Shown piece by piece: positions 9,801-22,204 of a stretch of 64,000 nucleotides of DNA. The number at the start of each line of letters is the position of its first letter. Position 1 is the stretch's first letter. This DNA is from Rhopalosiphum padi (taxonomy: Eukaryota; Arthropoda; Insecta; Hemiptera; Aphididae): positions 9,288,969 to 9,352,968 of the forward strand of contig NW_026869996.1 of NCBI RefSeq assembly GCF_020882245.1, in the 5' to 3' direction. The notes under the pieces were generated by a model. The model had not been told where the DNA came from. It saw only the letters and a program-made list of their open reading frames with translations, and ran no database searches. A program made the translations under genes and the position numbers.

Positions 9801-12737
9801 TTTCAAATTTTGGGTTTTCAAAAATCGTTCGACCTAAGTACGACATTTAAAAATCCTTAATAACGGTTTTTCGAAAAATCAAAAGCATACAACTTATGAA
9901 GCTGGTTATGGGGATCAATTTTATGTCTTACGACTGTCGTCCTATCTCTCTCGGTTTTCCCGTAAAACATTTCGTAAACGAGAATTTTCATTTTTCGAAA
10001 TTTTCAATTTTCATTCGCGTTTCCTAGGTCACCTGGTGGTCCAACGACAAATTTATCACAGAAGTTAAAATGTTCTACATGTAATTCTAAATCAGAATCA
10101 GTTTTTGTTTTTTCCAAAAATTGTTTATTTCAAATTTTGGGTTTTCAAAAATCGTTCGACCTAAGTACGACGTTTAAAAATCCTTAATAACGGTTTTTCG
10201 AAAAATCAAAAGCATACAACTTATGAAGCTGGTTATGGGGATCAATTTTATGTCTTACGACTGTCGTCCTATCTCTCTCGGTTTTCCCGTAAAACATTTC
10301 GTAAACGAGAATTTTCATTTTTCGAAATTTTCAATTTTCATTCGCGTTTCCTAGGTCACCTGGTGGTCCAACGACAAATTTATCACAGAAGTTAAAATGT
10401 TCTACATGTAATTCTAAATCAGAATCAGTTTTTGTTTTTTCCAAAAATTGTTTATTTCATATTTTGGGTTTTCAAAAATCGTTCGACCTAAGTACGACGT
10501 TTAAAAATCCTTAATAACGGTTTTTCGAAAAACCAAAAGCATACAACTTATGAAGCTGGTTATGGGGATCAATTTTATGTCTCACGACTGTCGTCCTATC
10601 TCTCTCGGTTTTCCCGTAAAACATTTCGTAAACGAGAATTTTCATTTTTCGAAATTTTCAATTTTCATTCGCGTTTCCTAGGTCACCTGGTGGTCCAACG
10701 ACAATTTATCACAGAAGTTAAAATGTTCTACATGTAATTCCAAACCAGAAACAGTTTTTCATTCTTCAAAAAACTCGTTATTTCAAATTTTGGGTTTTCA
10801 AAAATCGTTCGACCTAAGTACGACGTTTAAAAATCCTTAATAACAGTTTTTCGAAAAATCAAAAGCATACAACTTATGAAGCTGGTTATGGGGATCAATT
10901 TTATGTCTTACGACTGTCGTCCTATCTCTCTCGGTTTTCCCGTAAAACATTTCGTAAACGAGAATTTTCATTTTTCGAAATTTTCAATTTTCATTCGCGT
11001 TTCCTAGGTCACCTGGTGTCCAACGACAAATTTATCACAGAAGTTAAAATGTTCTACATGTAATTCTAAATCAGAATCAGTTTTTGTTTTTTCCAAAAAT
11101 TGTTTATTTCATATTTTGGGTTTTCAAAAATCGTTCGACCTAAGTACGACGTTTAAAAATCCTTAATAACGGTTTTTCGAAAAATCAAAAGCATACAACT
11201 TATGAAGCTGGTTATGGGGATCAATTTTATGTCTTACGACTGTCGTCCTATCTCTCTCGGTTTTCCCGTAAAACATTTCGTAAACGAGAATTTTCATTTT
11301 TCGAAATTTTCAATTTTCATTCGCGTTTCCTAGGTCACCTGGTGTCCAACGACAAATTTATCACAGAAGTTAAAATGTTCTACATGTAATTCTAAATCAG
11401 AATCAGTTTTTGTTTTTTCCAAAAATTGTTTATTTCATATTTTGGGTTTTCAAAAATCGTTCGACCTAAGTACGACGTTTAAAAATCCTTAATAACGGAT
11501 TTTCGAAAAATCAAAAGCATACAACTTATGAAGCTGGTTATGGGGATCAATTTTATGTCTCACGACTGTCGTCCTATCTCTCTCGGTTTTCCCGTAAAAC
11601 ATTTCGTAAACGAGAATTTTCATTTTTCGAAATTTTCAATTTTCATTCGCGTTTCCTAGGTCACCTGGTGGTCCAACGACAATTTATCACAGAAGTTAAA
11701 ATGTTCTACATGTAATTCCAAACCAGAAACAGTTTTTCATTCTTCAAAAAACTCGTTATTTCAAATTTTGGGTTTTCAAAAATCGTTCGACCTAAGTACG
11801 ACGTTTAAAAATCCTTAATAACAGTATTTCGAAAAATCAAAAGCATACAACTTATGAAGCTGGTTATGGGGATCAATTTTATGTCTGACGACTGTCGTCC
11901 TATCTCTCTCGGTTTTCCCGTAAAACATTTCGTAAACGAGAATTTTCATTTTTCGAAATTTTCAATTTTCATTCGCGTTTCCTAGGTCACCTGGTGGTCC
12001 AACGACAATTTATCACAGAAGTTAAAATGTTCTACATGTAATTCCAAACCAGAAACAGTTTTTCATTCTTCAAAAAACTCGTTATTTCAAATTTTGGGTT
12101 TTCAAAAATCATTCGACCTAAGTACGACGTTTAAAAATCCTTAATAACAGTTTTTCGAAAAATCAAAAGCATACAACTTATGAAGCTGGTTATGGGGATC
12201 AATTTTATGTCTGACGACTGTCGTCCTATCTCTCTCGATTTTCCCGTAAAACACTTCGTAAACGAGAATTTTCATTTTTCGAAATTTTCAATTTTCATTC
12301 GCGTTTCCTAGGTCACCTGGTGGTCCAACGACAAATTTATCACAGAAGTTAAAATGTTCTACATGTAATTCTAAATCAGAATCAGTTTTTGTTTTTTCCA
12401 AAAATTGTTTATTTCAAATTTTGGGTTTTCAAAAATCGTTCGACCTAAGTACGACGTTTAAAAATCCTTAATAACGGTTTTTCGAAAAATCAAAAGCATA
12501 CAACTTATGAAGCTGGTTATGGGGATCAATTTTATGTCTTACGACTGTCGTCCTATCTCTCTCGGTTTTCCCGTAAAACATTTCGTAAACGAGAATTTTC
12601 ATTTTTCGAAATTTTCAATTTTCATTCGCGTTTCCTAGGTCACCTGGTGGTCCAACGACAATTTATCACAGAAGTTAAAATGTTCTACATGTAATTCCAA
12701 ACCAGAAACAGTTTTTCATTTTTCCAAAAACTCGTTA
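9801..12737 (+). repeat. Zone I HOR copy 2: 9 monomers, 2937 bp
   Basis: The order is B B C D D-like E G H B', with starts 9801, 10128, 10455, 10781, 11107, 11433, 11759, 12085 and 12412. N, A and P are missing. The first monomer has the GACATTT of N or F but TCTTACG like B, so a crossover inside N/B probably removed the trio. The monomer at 11107 has a C or E start (TTTCAT) and a D end (GGTGTCC). Confidence 0.83.
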
Positions 12738-15700
12738 TTTCAAATTTTGGGTTTTCAAAAATCGTTCGACCTAAGTACGACATTTAAAAATCCTTAATAA
12801 CAGTTTTTCGAAAAATCAAAAGCATACAACTTATGAAGCTGGTTATGGGGATCAATTTTATGACTAACGACTTTCGTCCTATCTCCCTCGGTTTTCCCGT
12901 AAAACACTTCGTAAACGAGAATTTTAATTTTTCAAAATTTTCAATTTTCATTCGCGTTTCCTAGGTCACCTGGTGGTCCAACGATAATTTATCACAGAAG
13001 TTAAAATGTTCTACATGTAATTCTAAATCAGAATCAGTTTTTGTTTTTTCCAAAAACTCGTTATTTCAAATTTTGGGTTTTCAAAAATCGTTCGACCTAA
13101 GTACGACGTTTAAAAATCCTTAATAACGGTTTTTCAAAAAATCATAAGCATACAACTTATGAAGCTGGTTATGGGGATCAATTTTATGACTAACGACTTT
13201 CGTCCTATCTCTCTCGGTTTTCCCGTAAAACACTTCGTAAACGAGAATTTTCATTTTTCGAAATTTTCAATTTTCATTCGCGTTTCCTAGGTCACCTGGT
13301 GGTCCAACGACAATTTATCACAGAAGTTAAAATGTTCTACATGTAATTCTAAATCAGAATCAGTTTTTGTTTTTTCCAAAAACTCGTTATTTCAAATTTT
13401 GGGTTTTCAAAAATCGTTCGACCAAAGTACGACGTTTAAAAATCCTTAATAACGGTTTTTCGAAAAATCAAAAGCATTAAACTTATGAAGCTGGTTATGG
13501 GGATCAATGTTATGTCTCACGACTTTCGTCCTATCTCTCTCGGTTTTCCCGTAAAACATTTCGTAAACGAGAATTTTCATTTTTCGAAATTTTCAATTTT
13601 CATTCGCGTTTCCTAGGTCACCTGGTGGTCCAACGACAAATTTATCACAGAAGTTAAAATGTTCTACATGTAATTCTAAATCAGAATCAGTTTTTGTTTT
13701 TTCCAAAAATTGTTTATTTCAAATTTTGGGTTTTCAAAAATCGTTCGACCTAAGTACGACGTTTAAAAATCCTTAATAACGGTTTTTCGAAAAATCAAAA
13801 GCATACAACTTATGAAGCTGGTTATGGGGATCAATTTTATGTCTTACGACTGTCGTCCTATCTCTCTCGGTTTTCCCGTAAAACATTTCGTAAACGAGAA
13901 TTTTCATTTTTCGAAATTTTCAATTTTCATTCGCGTTTCCTAGGTCACCTGGTGGTCCAACGACAAATTTATCACAGAAGTTAAAATGTTCTACATGTAA
14001 TTCTAAATCAGAATCAGTTTTTGTTTTTTCCAAAAATTGTTTATTTCAAATTTTGGGTTTTCAAAAATCGTTCGACCTAAGTACGACGTTTAAAAATCCT
14101 TAATAACGGTTTTTCGAAAAATCAAAAGCATACAACTTATGAAGCTGGTTATGGGGATCAATTTTATGTCTTACGACTGTCGTCCTATCTCTCTCGGTTT
14201 TCCCGTAAAACATTTCGTAAACGAGAATTTTCATTTTTCGAAATTTTCAATTTTCATTCGCGTTTCCTAGGTCACCTGGTGGTCCAACGACAAATTTATC
14301 ACAGAAGTTAAAATGTTCTACATGTAATTCTAAATCAGAATCAGTTTTTGTTTTTTCCAAAAATTGTTTATTTCATATTTTGGGTTTTCAAAAATCGTTC
14401 GACCTAAGTACGACGTTTAAAAATCCTTAATAACGGTTTTTCGAAAAACCAAAAGCATACAACTTATGAAGCTGGTTATGGGGATCAATTTTATGTCTCA
14501 CGACTGTCGTCCTATCTCTCTCGGTTTTCCCGTAAAACATTTCGTAAACGAGAATTTTCATTTTTCGAAATTTTCAATTTTCATTCGCGTTTCCTAGGTC
14601 ACCTGGTGGTCCAACGACAATTTATCACAGAAGTTAAAATGTTCTACATGTAATTCCAAACCAGAAACAGTTTTTCATTCTTCAAAAAACTCGTTATTTC
14701 AAATTTTGGGTTTTCAAAAATCGTTCGACCTAAGTACGACGTTTAAAAATCCTTAATAACAGTTTTTCGAAAAATCAAAAGCATACAACTTATGAAGCTG
14801 GTTATGGGGATCAATTTTATGTCTTACGACTGTCGTCCTATCTCTCTCGGTTTTCCCGTAAAACATTTCGTAAACGAGAATTTTCATTTTTCGAAATTTT
14901 CAATTTTCATTCGCGTTTCCTAGGTCACCTGGTGTCCAACGACAAATTTATCACAGAAGTTAAAATGTTCTACATGTAATTCTAAATCAGAATCAGTTTT
15001 TGTTTTTTCCAAAAATTGTTTATTTCATATTTTGGGTTTTCAAAAATCGTTCGACCTAAGTACGACGTTTAAAAATCCTTAATAACGGATTTTCGAAAAA
15101 TCAAAAGCATACAACTTATGAAGCTGGTTATGGGGATCAATTTTATGTCTCACGACTGTCGTCCTATCTCTCTCGGTTTTCCCGTAAAACATTTCGTAAA
15201 CGAGAATTTTCATTTTTCGAAATTTTCAATTTTCATTCGCGTTTCCTAGGTCACCTGGTGGTCCAACGACAATTTATCACAGAAGTTAAAATGTTCTACA
15301 TGTAATTCCAAACCAGAAACAGTTTTTCATTCTTCAAAAAACTCGTTATTTCAAATTTTGGGTTTTCAAAAATCGTTCGACCTAAGTACGACGTTTAAAA
15401 ATCCTTAATAACAGTATTTCGAAAAATCAAAAGCATACAACTTATGAAGCTGGTTATGGGGATCAATTTTATGTCTGACGACTGTCGTCCTATCTCTCTC
15501 GGTTTTCCCGTAAAACATTTCGTAAACGAGAATTTTCATTTTTCGAAATTTTCAATTTTCATTCGCGTTTCCTAGGTCACCTGGTGGTCCAACGACAATT
15601 TATCACAGAAGTTAAAATGTTCTACATGTAATTCCAAACCAGAAACAGTTTTTCATTCTTCAAAAAACTCGTTATTTCAAATTTTGGGTTTTCAAAAATC

Positions 15701-16327
15701 ATTCGACCTAAGTACGACGTTTAAAAATCCTTAATAACAGTTTTTCGAAAAATCAAAAGCATACAACTTATGAAGCTGGTTATGGGGATCAATTTTATGT
15801 CTGACGACTGTCGTCCTATCTCTCTCGATTTTCCCGTAAAACACTTCGTAAACGAGAATTTTCATTTTTCGAAATTTTCAATTTTCATTCGCGTTTCCTA
15901 GGTCACCTGGTGGTCCAACGACAAATTTATCACAGAAGTTAAAATGTTCTACATGTAATTCTAAATCAGAATCAGTTTTTGTTTTTTCCAAAAATTGTTT
16001 ATTTCAAATTTTGGGTTTTCAAAAATCGTTCGACCTAAGTACGACGTTTAAAAATCCTTAATAACGGTTTTTCGAAAAATCAAAAGCATACAACTTATGA
16101 AGCTGGTTATGGGGATCAATTTTATGTCTTACGACTGTCGTCCTATCTCTCTCGGTTTTCCCGTAAAACATTTCGTAAACGAGAATTTTCATTTTTCGAA
16201 ATTTTCAATTTTCATTCGCGTTTCCTAGGTCACCTGGTGGTCCAACGACAATTTATCACAGAAGTTAAAATGTTCTACATGTAATTCCAAACCAGAAACA
16301 GTTTTTCATTTTTCCAAAAACTCGTTA
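12738..16327 (+). repeat. Zone I HOR copy 3: canonical 11-mer, 3590 bp
   Basis: The order is N A P B B C D E G H B', with starts 12738, 13064, 13390, 13717, 14044, 14371, 14697, 15023, 15349, 15675 and 16002. I take this as the reference HOR because the copies on either side can be derived from it by gain or loss of sub-blocks. Confidence 0.85.
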
Positions 16328-19300
16328 TTTCAAATTTTGGGTTTTCAAAAATCGTTCGACCTAAGTACGACATTTAAAAATCCTTAATAACGGTTTTTCG
16401 AAAAATCAAAAGCATACAACTTATGAAGCTGGTTATGGGGATCAATTTTATGACTAACGACTTTCGTCCTATCTCTCTCGGTTTTCCCGTAAAACACTTC
16501 GTAAACGAGAATTTTAATTTTTCAAAATTTTCAATTTTCATTCGCGTTTCCTAGGTCACCTGGTGGTCCAACGACAATTTATCACAGAAGTTAAAATGTT
16601 CTACATGTAATTCTAAATCAGAATCAGTTTTTGTTTTTTCCAAAAACTCGTTATTTCAAACTTTGGGTTTTCAAAAATCGTTCGACCTAAGTACGACGTT
16701 TAAAAATCCTTAATAACAGTTTTTCGAAAAATCAAAAGCATACAACTTATGAAGCTGGTTATGGGGATCAATTTTATGACTAACGACTTTCGTCCTATCT
16801 CTCTCGGTTTTCCCGTAAAACACTTCGTAAACGAGAATTTTAATTTTTCAAAATTTTCAATTTTCATTCGCGTTTCCTAGGTCACCTGGTGGTCCAACGA
16901 TAATTTATCACAGAAGTTAAAATGTTCTACATGTAATTCTAAATCAGAATCAGTTTTTGTTTTTTCCAAAAACTCGTTATTTCAAATTTTGGGTTTTCAA
17001 AAATCGTTCGACCTAAGTACGACGTTTAAAAATCCTTAATAACGGTTTTTCAAAAAATCATAAGCATACAACTTATGAAGCTGGTTATGGGGATCAATTT
17101 TATGACTAACGACTTTCGTCCTATCTCTCTCGGTTTTCCCGTAAAACACTTCGTAAACGAGAATTTTCATTTTTCGAAATTTTCAATTTTCATTCGCGTT
17201 TCCTAGGTCACCTGGTGGTCCAACGACAATTTATCACAGAAGTTAAAATGTTCTACATGTAATTCTAAATCAGAATCAGTTTTTGTTTTTTCCAAAAACT
17301 CGTTATTTCAAATTTTGGGTTTTCAAAAATCGTTCGACCAAAGTACGACGTTTAAAAATCCTTAATAACGGTTTTTCGAAAAATCAAAAGCATTAAACTT
17401 ATGAAGCTGGTTATGGGGATCAATGTTATGTCTCACGACTTTCGTCCTATCTCTCTCGGTTTTCCCGTAAAACATTTCGTAAACGAGAATTTTCATTTTT
17501 CGAAATTTTCAATTTTCATTCGCGTTTCCTAGGTCACCTGGTGGTCCAACGACAAATTTATCACAGAAGTTAAAATGTTCTACATGTAATTCTAAATCAG
17601 AATCAGTTTTTGTTTTTTCCAAAAATTGTTTATTTCAAATTTTGGGTTTTCAAAAATCGTTCGACCTAAGTACGACGTTTAAAAATCCTTAATAACGGTT
17701 TTTCGAAAAATCAAAAGCATACAACTTATGAAGCTGGTTATGGGGATCAATTTTATGTCTTACGACTGTCGTCCTATCTCTCTCGGTTTTCCCGTAAAAC
17801 ATTTCGTAAACGAGAATTTTCATTTTTCGAAATTTTCAATTTTCATTCGCGTTTCCTAGGTCACCTGGTGGTCCAACGACAAATTTATCACAGAAGTTAA
17901 AATGTTCTACATGTAATTCTAAATCAGAATCAGTTTTTGTTTTTTCCAAAAATTGTTTATTTCAAATTTTGGGTTTTCAAAAATCGTTCGACCTAAGTAC
18001 GACGTTTAAAAATCCTTAATAACGGTTTTTCGAAAAATCAAAAGCATACAACTTATGAAGCTGGTTATGGGGATCAATTTTATGTCTTACGACTGTCGTC
18101 CTATCTCTCTCGGTTTTCCCGTAAAACATTTCGTAAACGAGAATTTTCATTTTTCGAAATTTTCAATTTTCATTCGCGTTTCCTAGGTCACCTGGTGGTC
18201 CAACGACAAATTTATCACAGAAGTTAAAATGTTCTACATGTAATTCTAAATCAGAATCAGTTTTTGTTTTTTCCAAAAATTGTTTATTTCATATTTTGGG
18301 TTTTCAAAAATCGTTCGACCTAAGTACGACGTTTAAAAATCCTTAATAACGGTTTTTCGAAAAACCAAAAGCATACAACTTATGAAGCTGGTTATGGGGA
18401 TCAATTTTATGTCTGACGACTGTCGTCCTATCTCTCTCGGTTTTCCCGTAAAACATTTCGTAAACGAGAATTTTCATTTTTCGAAATTTTCAATTTTCAT
18501 TCGCGTTTCCTAGGTCACCTGGTGGTCCAACGACAATTTATCACAGAAGTTAAAATGTTCTACATGTAATTCTAAATCAGAATCAGTTTTTGTTTTTTCC
18601 AAAAACTCGTTATTTCAAATTTTGGGTTTTCAAAAATCGTTCGACCAAAGTACGACGTTTAAAAATCCTTAATAACGGTTTTTCGAAAAATCAAAAGCAT
18701 TAAACTTATGAAGCTGGTTATGGGGATCAATGTTATGTCTCACGACTTTCGTCCTATCTCTCTCGGTTTTCCCGTAAAACATTTCGTAAACGAGAATTTT
18801 CATTTTTCGAAATTTTCAATTTTCATTCGCGTTTCCTAGGTCACCTGGTGGTCCAACGACAAATTTATCACAGAAGTTAAAATGTTCTACATGTAATTCT
18901 AAATCAGAATCAGTTTTTGTTTTTTCCAAAAATTGTTTATTTCAAATTTTGGGTTTTCAAAAATCGTTCGACCTAAGTACGACGTTTAAAAATCCTTAAT
19001 AACGGTTTTTCGAAAAATCAAAAGCATACAACTTATGAAGCTGGTTATGGGGATCAATTTTATGTCTTACGACTGTCGTCCTATCTCTCTCGGTTTTCCC
19101 GTAAAACATTTCGTAAACGAGAATTTTCATTTTTCGAAATTTTCAATTTTCATTCGCGTTTCCTAGGTCACCTGGTGGTCCAACGACAAATTTATCACAG
19201 AAGTTAAAATGTTCTACATGTAATTCTAAATCAGAATCAGTTTTTGTTTTTTCCAAAAATTGTTTATTTCAAATTTTGGGTTTTCAAAAATCGTTCGACC

Positions 19301-20572
19301 TAAGTACGACGTTTAAAAATCCTTAATAACGGTTTTTCGAAAAATCAAAAGCATACAACTTATGAAGCTGGTTATGGGGATCAATTTTATGTCTTACGAC
19401 TGTCGTCCTATCTCTCTCGGTTTTCCCGTAAAACATTTCGTAAACGAGAATTTTCATTTTTCGAAATTTTCAATTTTCATTCGCGTTTCCTAGGTCACCT
19501 GGTGGTCCAACGACAAATTTATCACAGAAGTTAAAATGTTCTACATGTAATTCTAAATCAGAATCAGTTTTTGTTTTTTCCAAAAATTGTTTATTTCATA
19601 TTTTGGGTTTTCAAAAATCGTTCGACCTAAGTACGACGTTTAAAAATCCTTAATAACGGTTTTTCGAAAAACCAAAAGCATACAACTTATGAAGCTGGTT
19701 ATGGGGATCAATTTTATGTCTGACGACTGTCGTCCTATCTCTCTCGGTTTTCCCGTAAAACATTTCGTAAACGAGAATTTTCATTTTTCGAAATTTTCAA
19801 TTTTCATTCGCGTTTCCTAGGTCACCTGGTGGTCCAACGACAATTTATCACAGAAGTTAAAATGTTCTACATGTAATTCCAAACCAGAAACAGTTTTTCA
19901 TTCTTCAAAAAACTCGTTATTTCAAATTTTGGGTTTTCAAAAATCGTTCGACCTAAGTACGACGTTTAAAAATCCTTAATAACAGTTTTTCGAAAAATCA
20001 AAAGCATACAACTTATGAAGCTGGTTATGGGGATCAATTTTATGTCTGACGACTGTCGTCCTATCTCTCTCGATTTTCCCGTAAAACACTTCGTAAACGA
20101 GAATTTTCATTTTTCGAAATTTTCAATTTTCATTCGCGTTTCCTAGGTCACCTGGTGGTCCAACGACAAATTTATCACAGAAGTTAAAATGTTCTACATG
20201 TAATTCTAAATCAGAATCAGTTTTTGTTTTTTCCAAAAATTGTTTATTTCAAATTTTGAGTTTTCAAAAATCGTTCGACCTAAGTACGACGTTTAAAAAT
20301 CCTTAATAACGGTTTTTCGAAAAATCAAAAGCATACAACTTATGAAGCTGGTTATGGGGATCAATTTTATGTCTTACGACTGTCGTCCTATCTCTCTCGG
20401 TTTTCCCGTAAAACATTTCGTAAACGAGAATTTTCATTTTTCGAAATTTTCAATTTTCATTCGCGTTTCCTAGGTCACCTGGTGGTCCAACGACAATTTA
20501 TCACAGAAGTTAAAATGTTCTACATGTAATTCCAAACCAGAAACAGTTTTTCATTTTTCCAAAAACTCGTTA
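16328..20572 (+). repeat. Zone I HOR copy 4: 13 monomers with P-B-B-C duplication
   Basis: The order is F N A P B B C* P B B C* H B', with starts 16328, 16654, 16980, 17306, 17633, 17960, 18287, 18613, 18940, 19267, 19594, 19920 and 20247. The tetramer at 17306-18612 is repeated at 18613-19919 (1307 bp each). The two C* copies have TCTGACG and differ in their tails. D, E and G are absent. Confidence 0.83.
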
Positions 20573-22204
20573 TTTCAAATTTTGGGTTTTCAAAAATCGT
20601 TCGACCTAAGTACGACATTTAAAAATCCTTAATAACGGTTTTTCGAAAAATCAAAAGCATACAACTTATGAAGCTGGTTATGGGGATCAATTTTATGACT
20701 AACGACTTTCGTCCTATCTCTCTCGGTTTTCCCGTAAAACACTTCGTAAACGAGAATTTTCATTTTTCGAAATTTTCAATTTTCATTCGCGTTTCCTAGG
20801 TCACCTGGTGGTCCAACGACAATTTATCACAGAAGTTAAAATGTTCTACATGTAATTCTAAATCAGAATCAGTTTTTGTTTTTTCCAAAAACTCGTTATT
20901 TCAAATTTTGGGTTTTCAAAAATCGTTCGACCAAAGTACGACGTTTAAAAATCCTTAATAACGGTTTTTCGAAAAATCAAAAGCATTAAACTTATGAAGC
21001 TGGTTATGGGGATCAATGTTATGTCTCACGACTTTCGTCCTATCTCTCTCGGTTTTCCCGTAAAACATTTCGTAAACGAGAATTTTCATTTTTCGAAATT
21101 TTCAATTTTCATTCGCGTTTCCTAGGTCACCTGGTGGTCCAACGACAAATTTATCACAGAAGTTAAAATGTTCTACATGTAATTCTAAATCAGAATCAGT
21201 TTTTGTTTTTTCCAAAAATAGTTTATTTCAAATTTTGGGTTTTCAAAAATCGTTCGACCTAAGTACGACGTTTAAAAATCCTTAATAACGGTTTTTCGAA
21301 AAATCAAAAGCATACAACTTATGAAGCTGGTTATGGGGATCAATTTTATGTCTTACGACTGTCGTCCTATCTCTCTCGGTTTTCCCGTAAAACATTTCGT
21401 AAACGAGAATTTTCATTTTTCGAAATTTTCAATTTTCATTCGCGTTTCCTAGGTCACCTGGTGGTCCAACGACAAATTTATCACAGAAGTTAAAATGTTC
21501 TACATGTAATTCTAAATCAGAATTAGTTTTTGTTTTTTCCAAAAATTGTTTATTTCATATTTTGGGTTTTCAAAAATCGTTCGACCTAAGTACGACGTTT
21601 AAAAATCCTTAATAACGGATTTTCGAAAAATCAAAAGCATACAACTTATGAAGCTGGTTATGGGGATCAATTTTATGTCTCACGACTGTCGTCCTATCTC
21701 TCTCGGTTTTCCCGTAAAACATTTCGTAAACGAGAATTTTCATTTTTCGAAATTTTCAATTTTCATTCGCGTTTCCTAGGTCACCTGGTGGTCCAACGAC
21801 AATTTATCACAGAAGTTAAAATGTTCTACATGTAATTCCAAACCAGAAACAGTTTTTCATTCTTCAAAAAACTCGTTATTTCAAATTTTGGGTTTTCAAA
21901 AATCGTTCGACCTAAGTACGACGTTTAAAAATCCTTAATAACAGTATTTCGAAAAATCAAAAGCATACAACTTATGAAGCTGGTTATGGGGATCAATTTT
22001 ATGTCTGACGACTGTCGTCCTATCTCTCTCGGTTTTCCCGTAAAACATTTCGTAAACGAGAATTTTCATTTTTCGAAATTTTCAATTTTCATTCGCGTTT
22101 CCTAGGTCACCTGGTGGTCCAACGACAATTTATCACAGAAGTTAAAATGTTCTACATGTAATTCCAAACCAGAAACAGTTTTTCATTCTTCAAAAAACTC
22201 GTTA
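20573..22204 (+). repeat. Zone I HOR copy 5, partial: F/A-P-B-E-G
   Basis: Starts are 20573, 20899, 21226, 21553 and 21879. The first monomer is chimeric: GACATTT as in F, then CATTTTTCGAAA as in A. C and D are missing, and B is followed directly by E. The next monomer, an H at 22205, begins the octamer. Confidence 0.8.
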
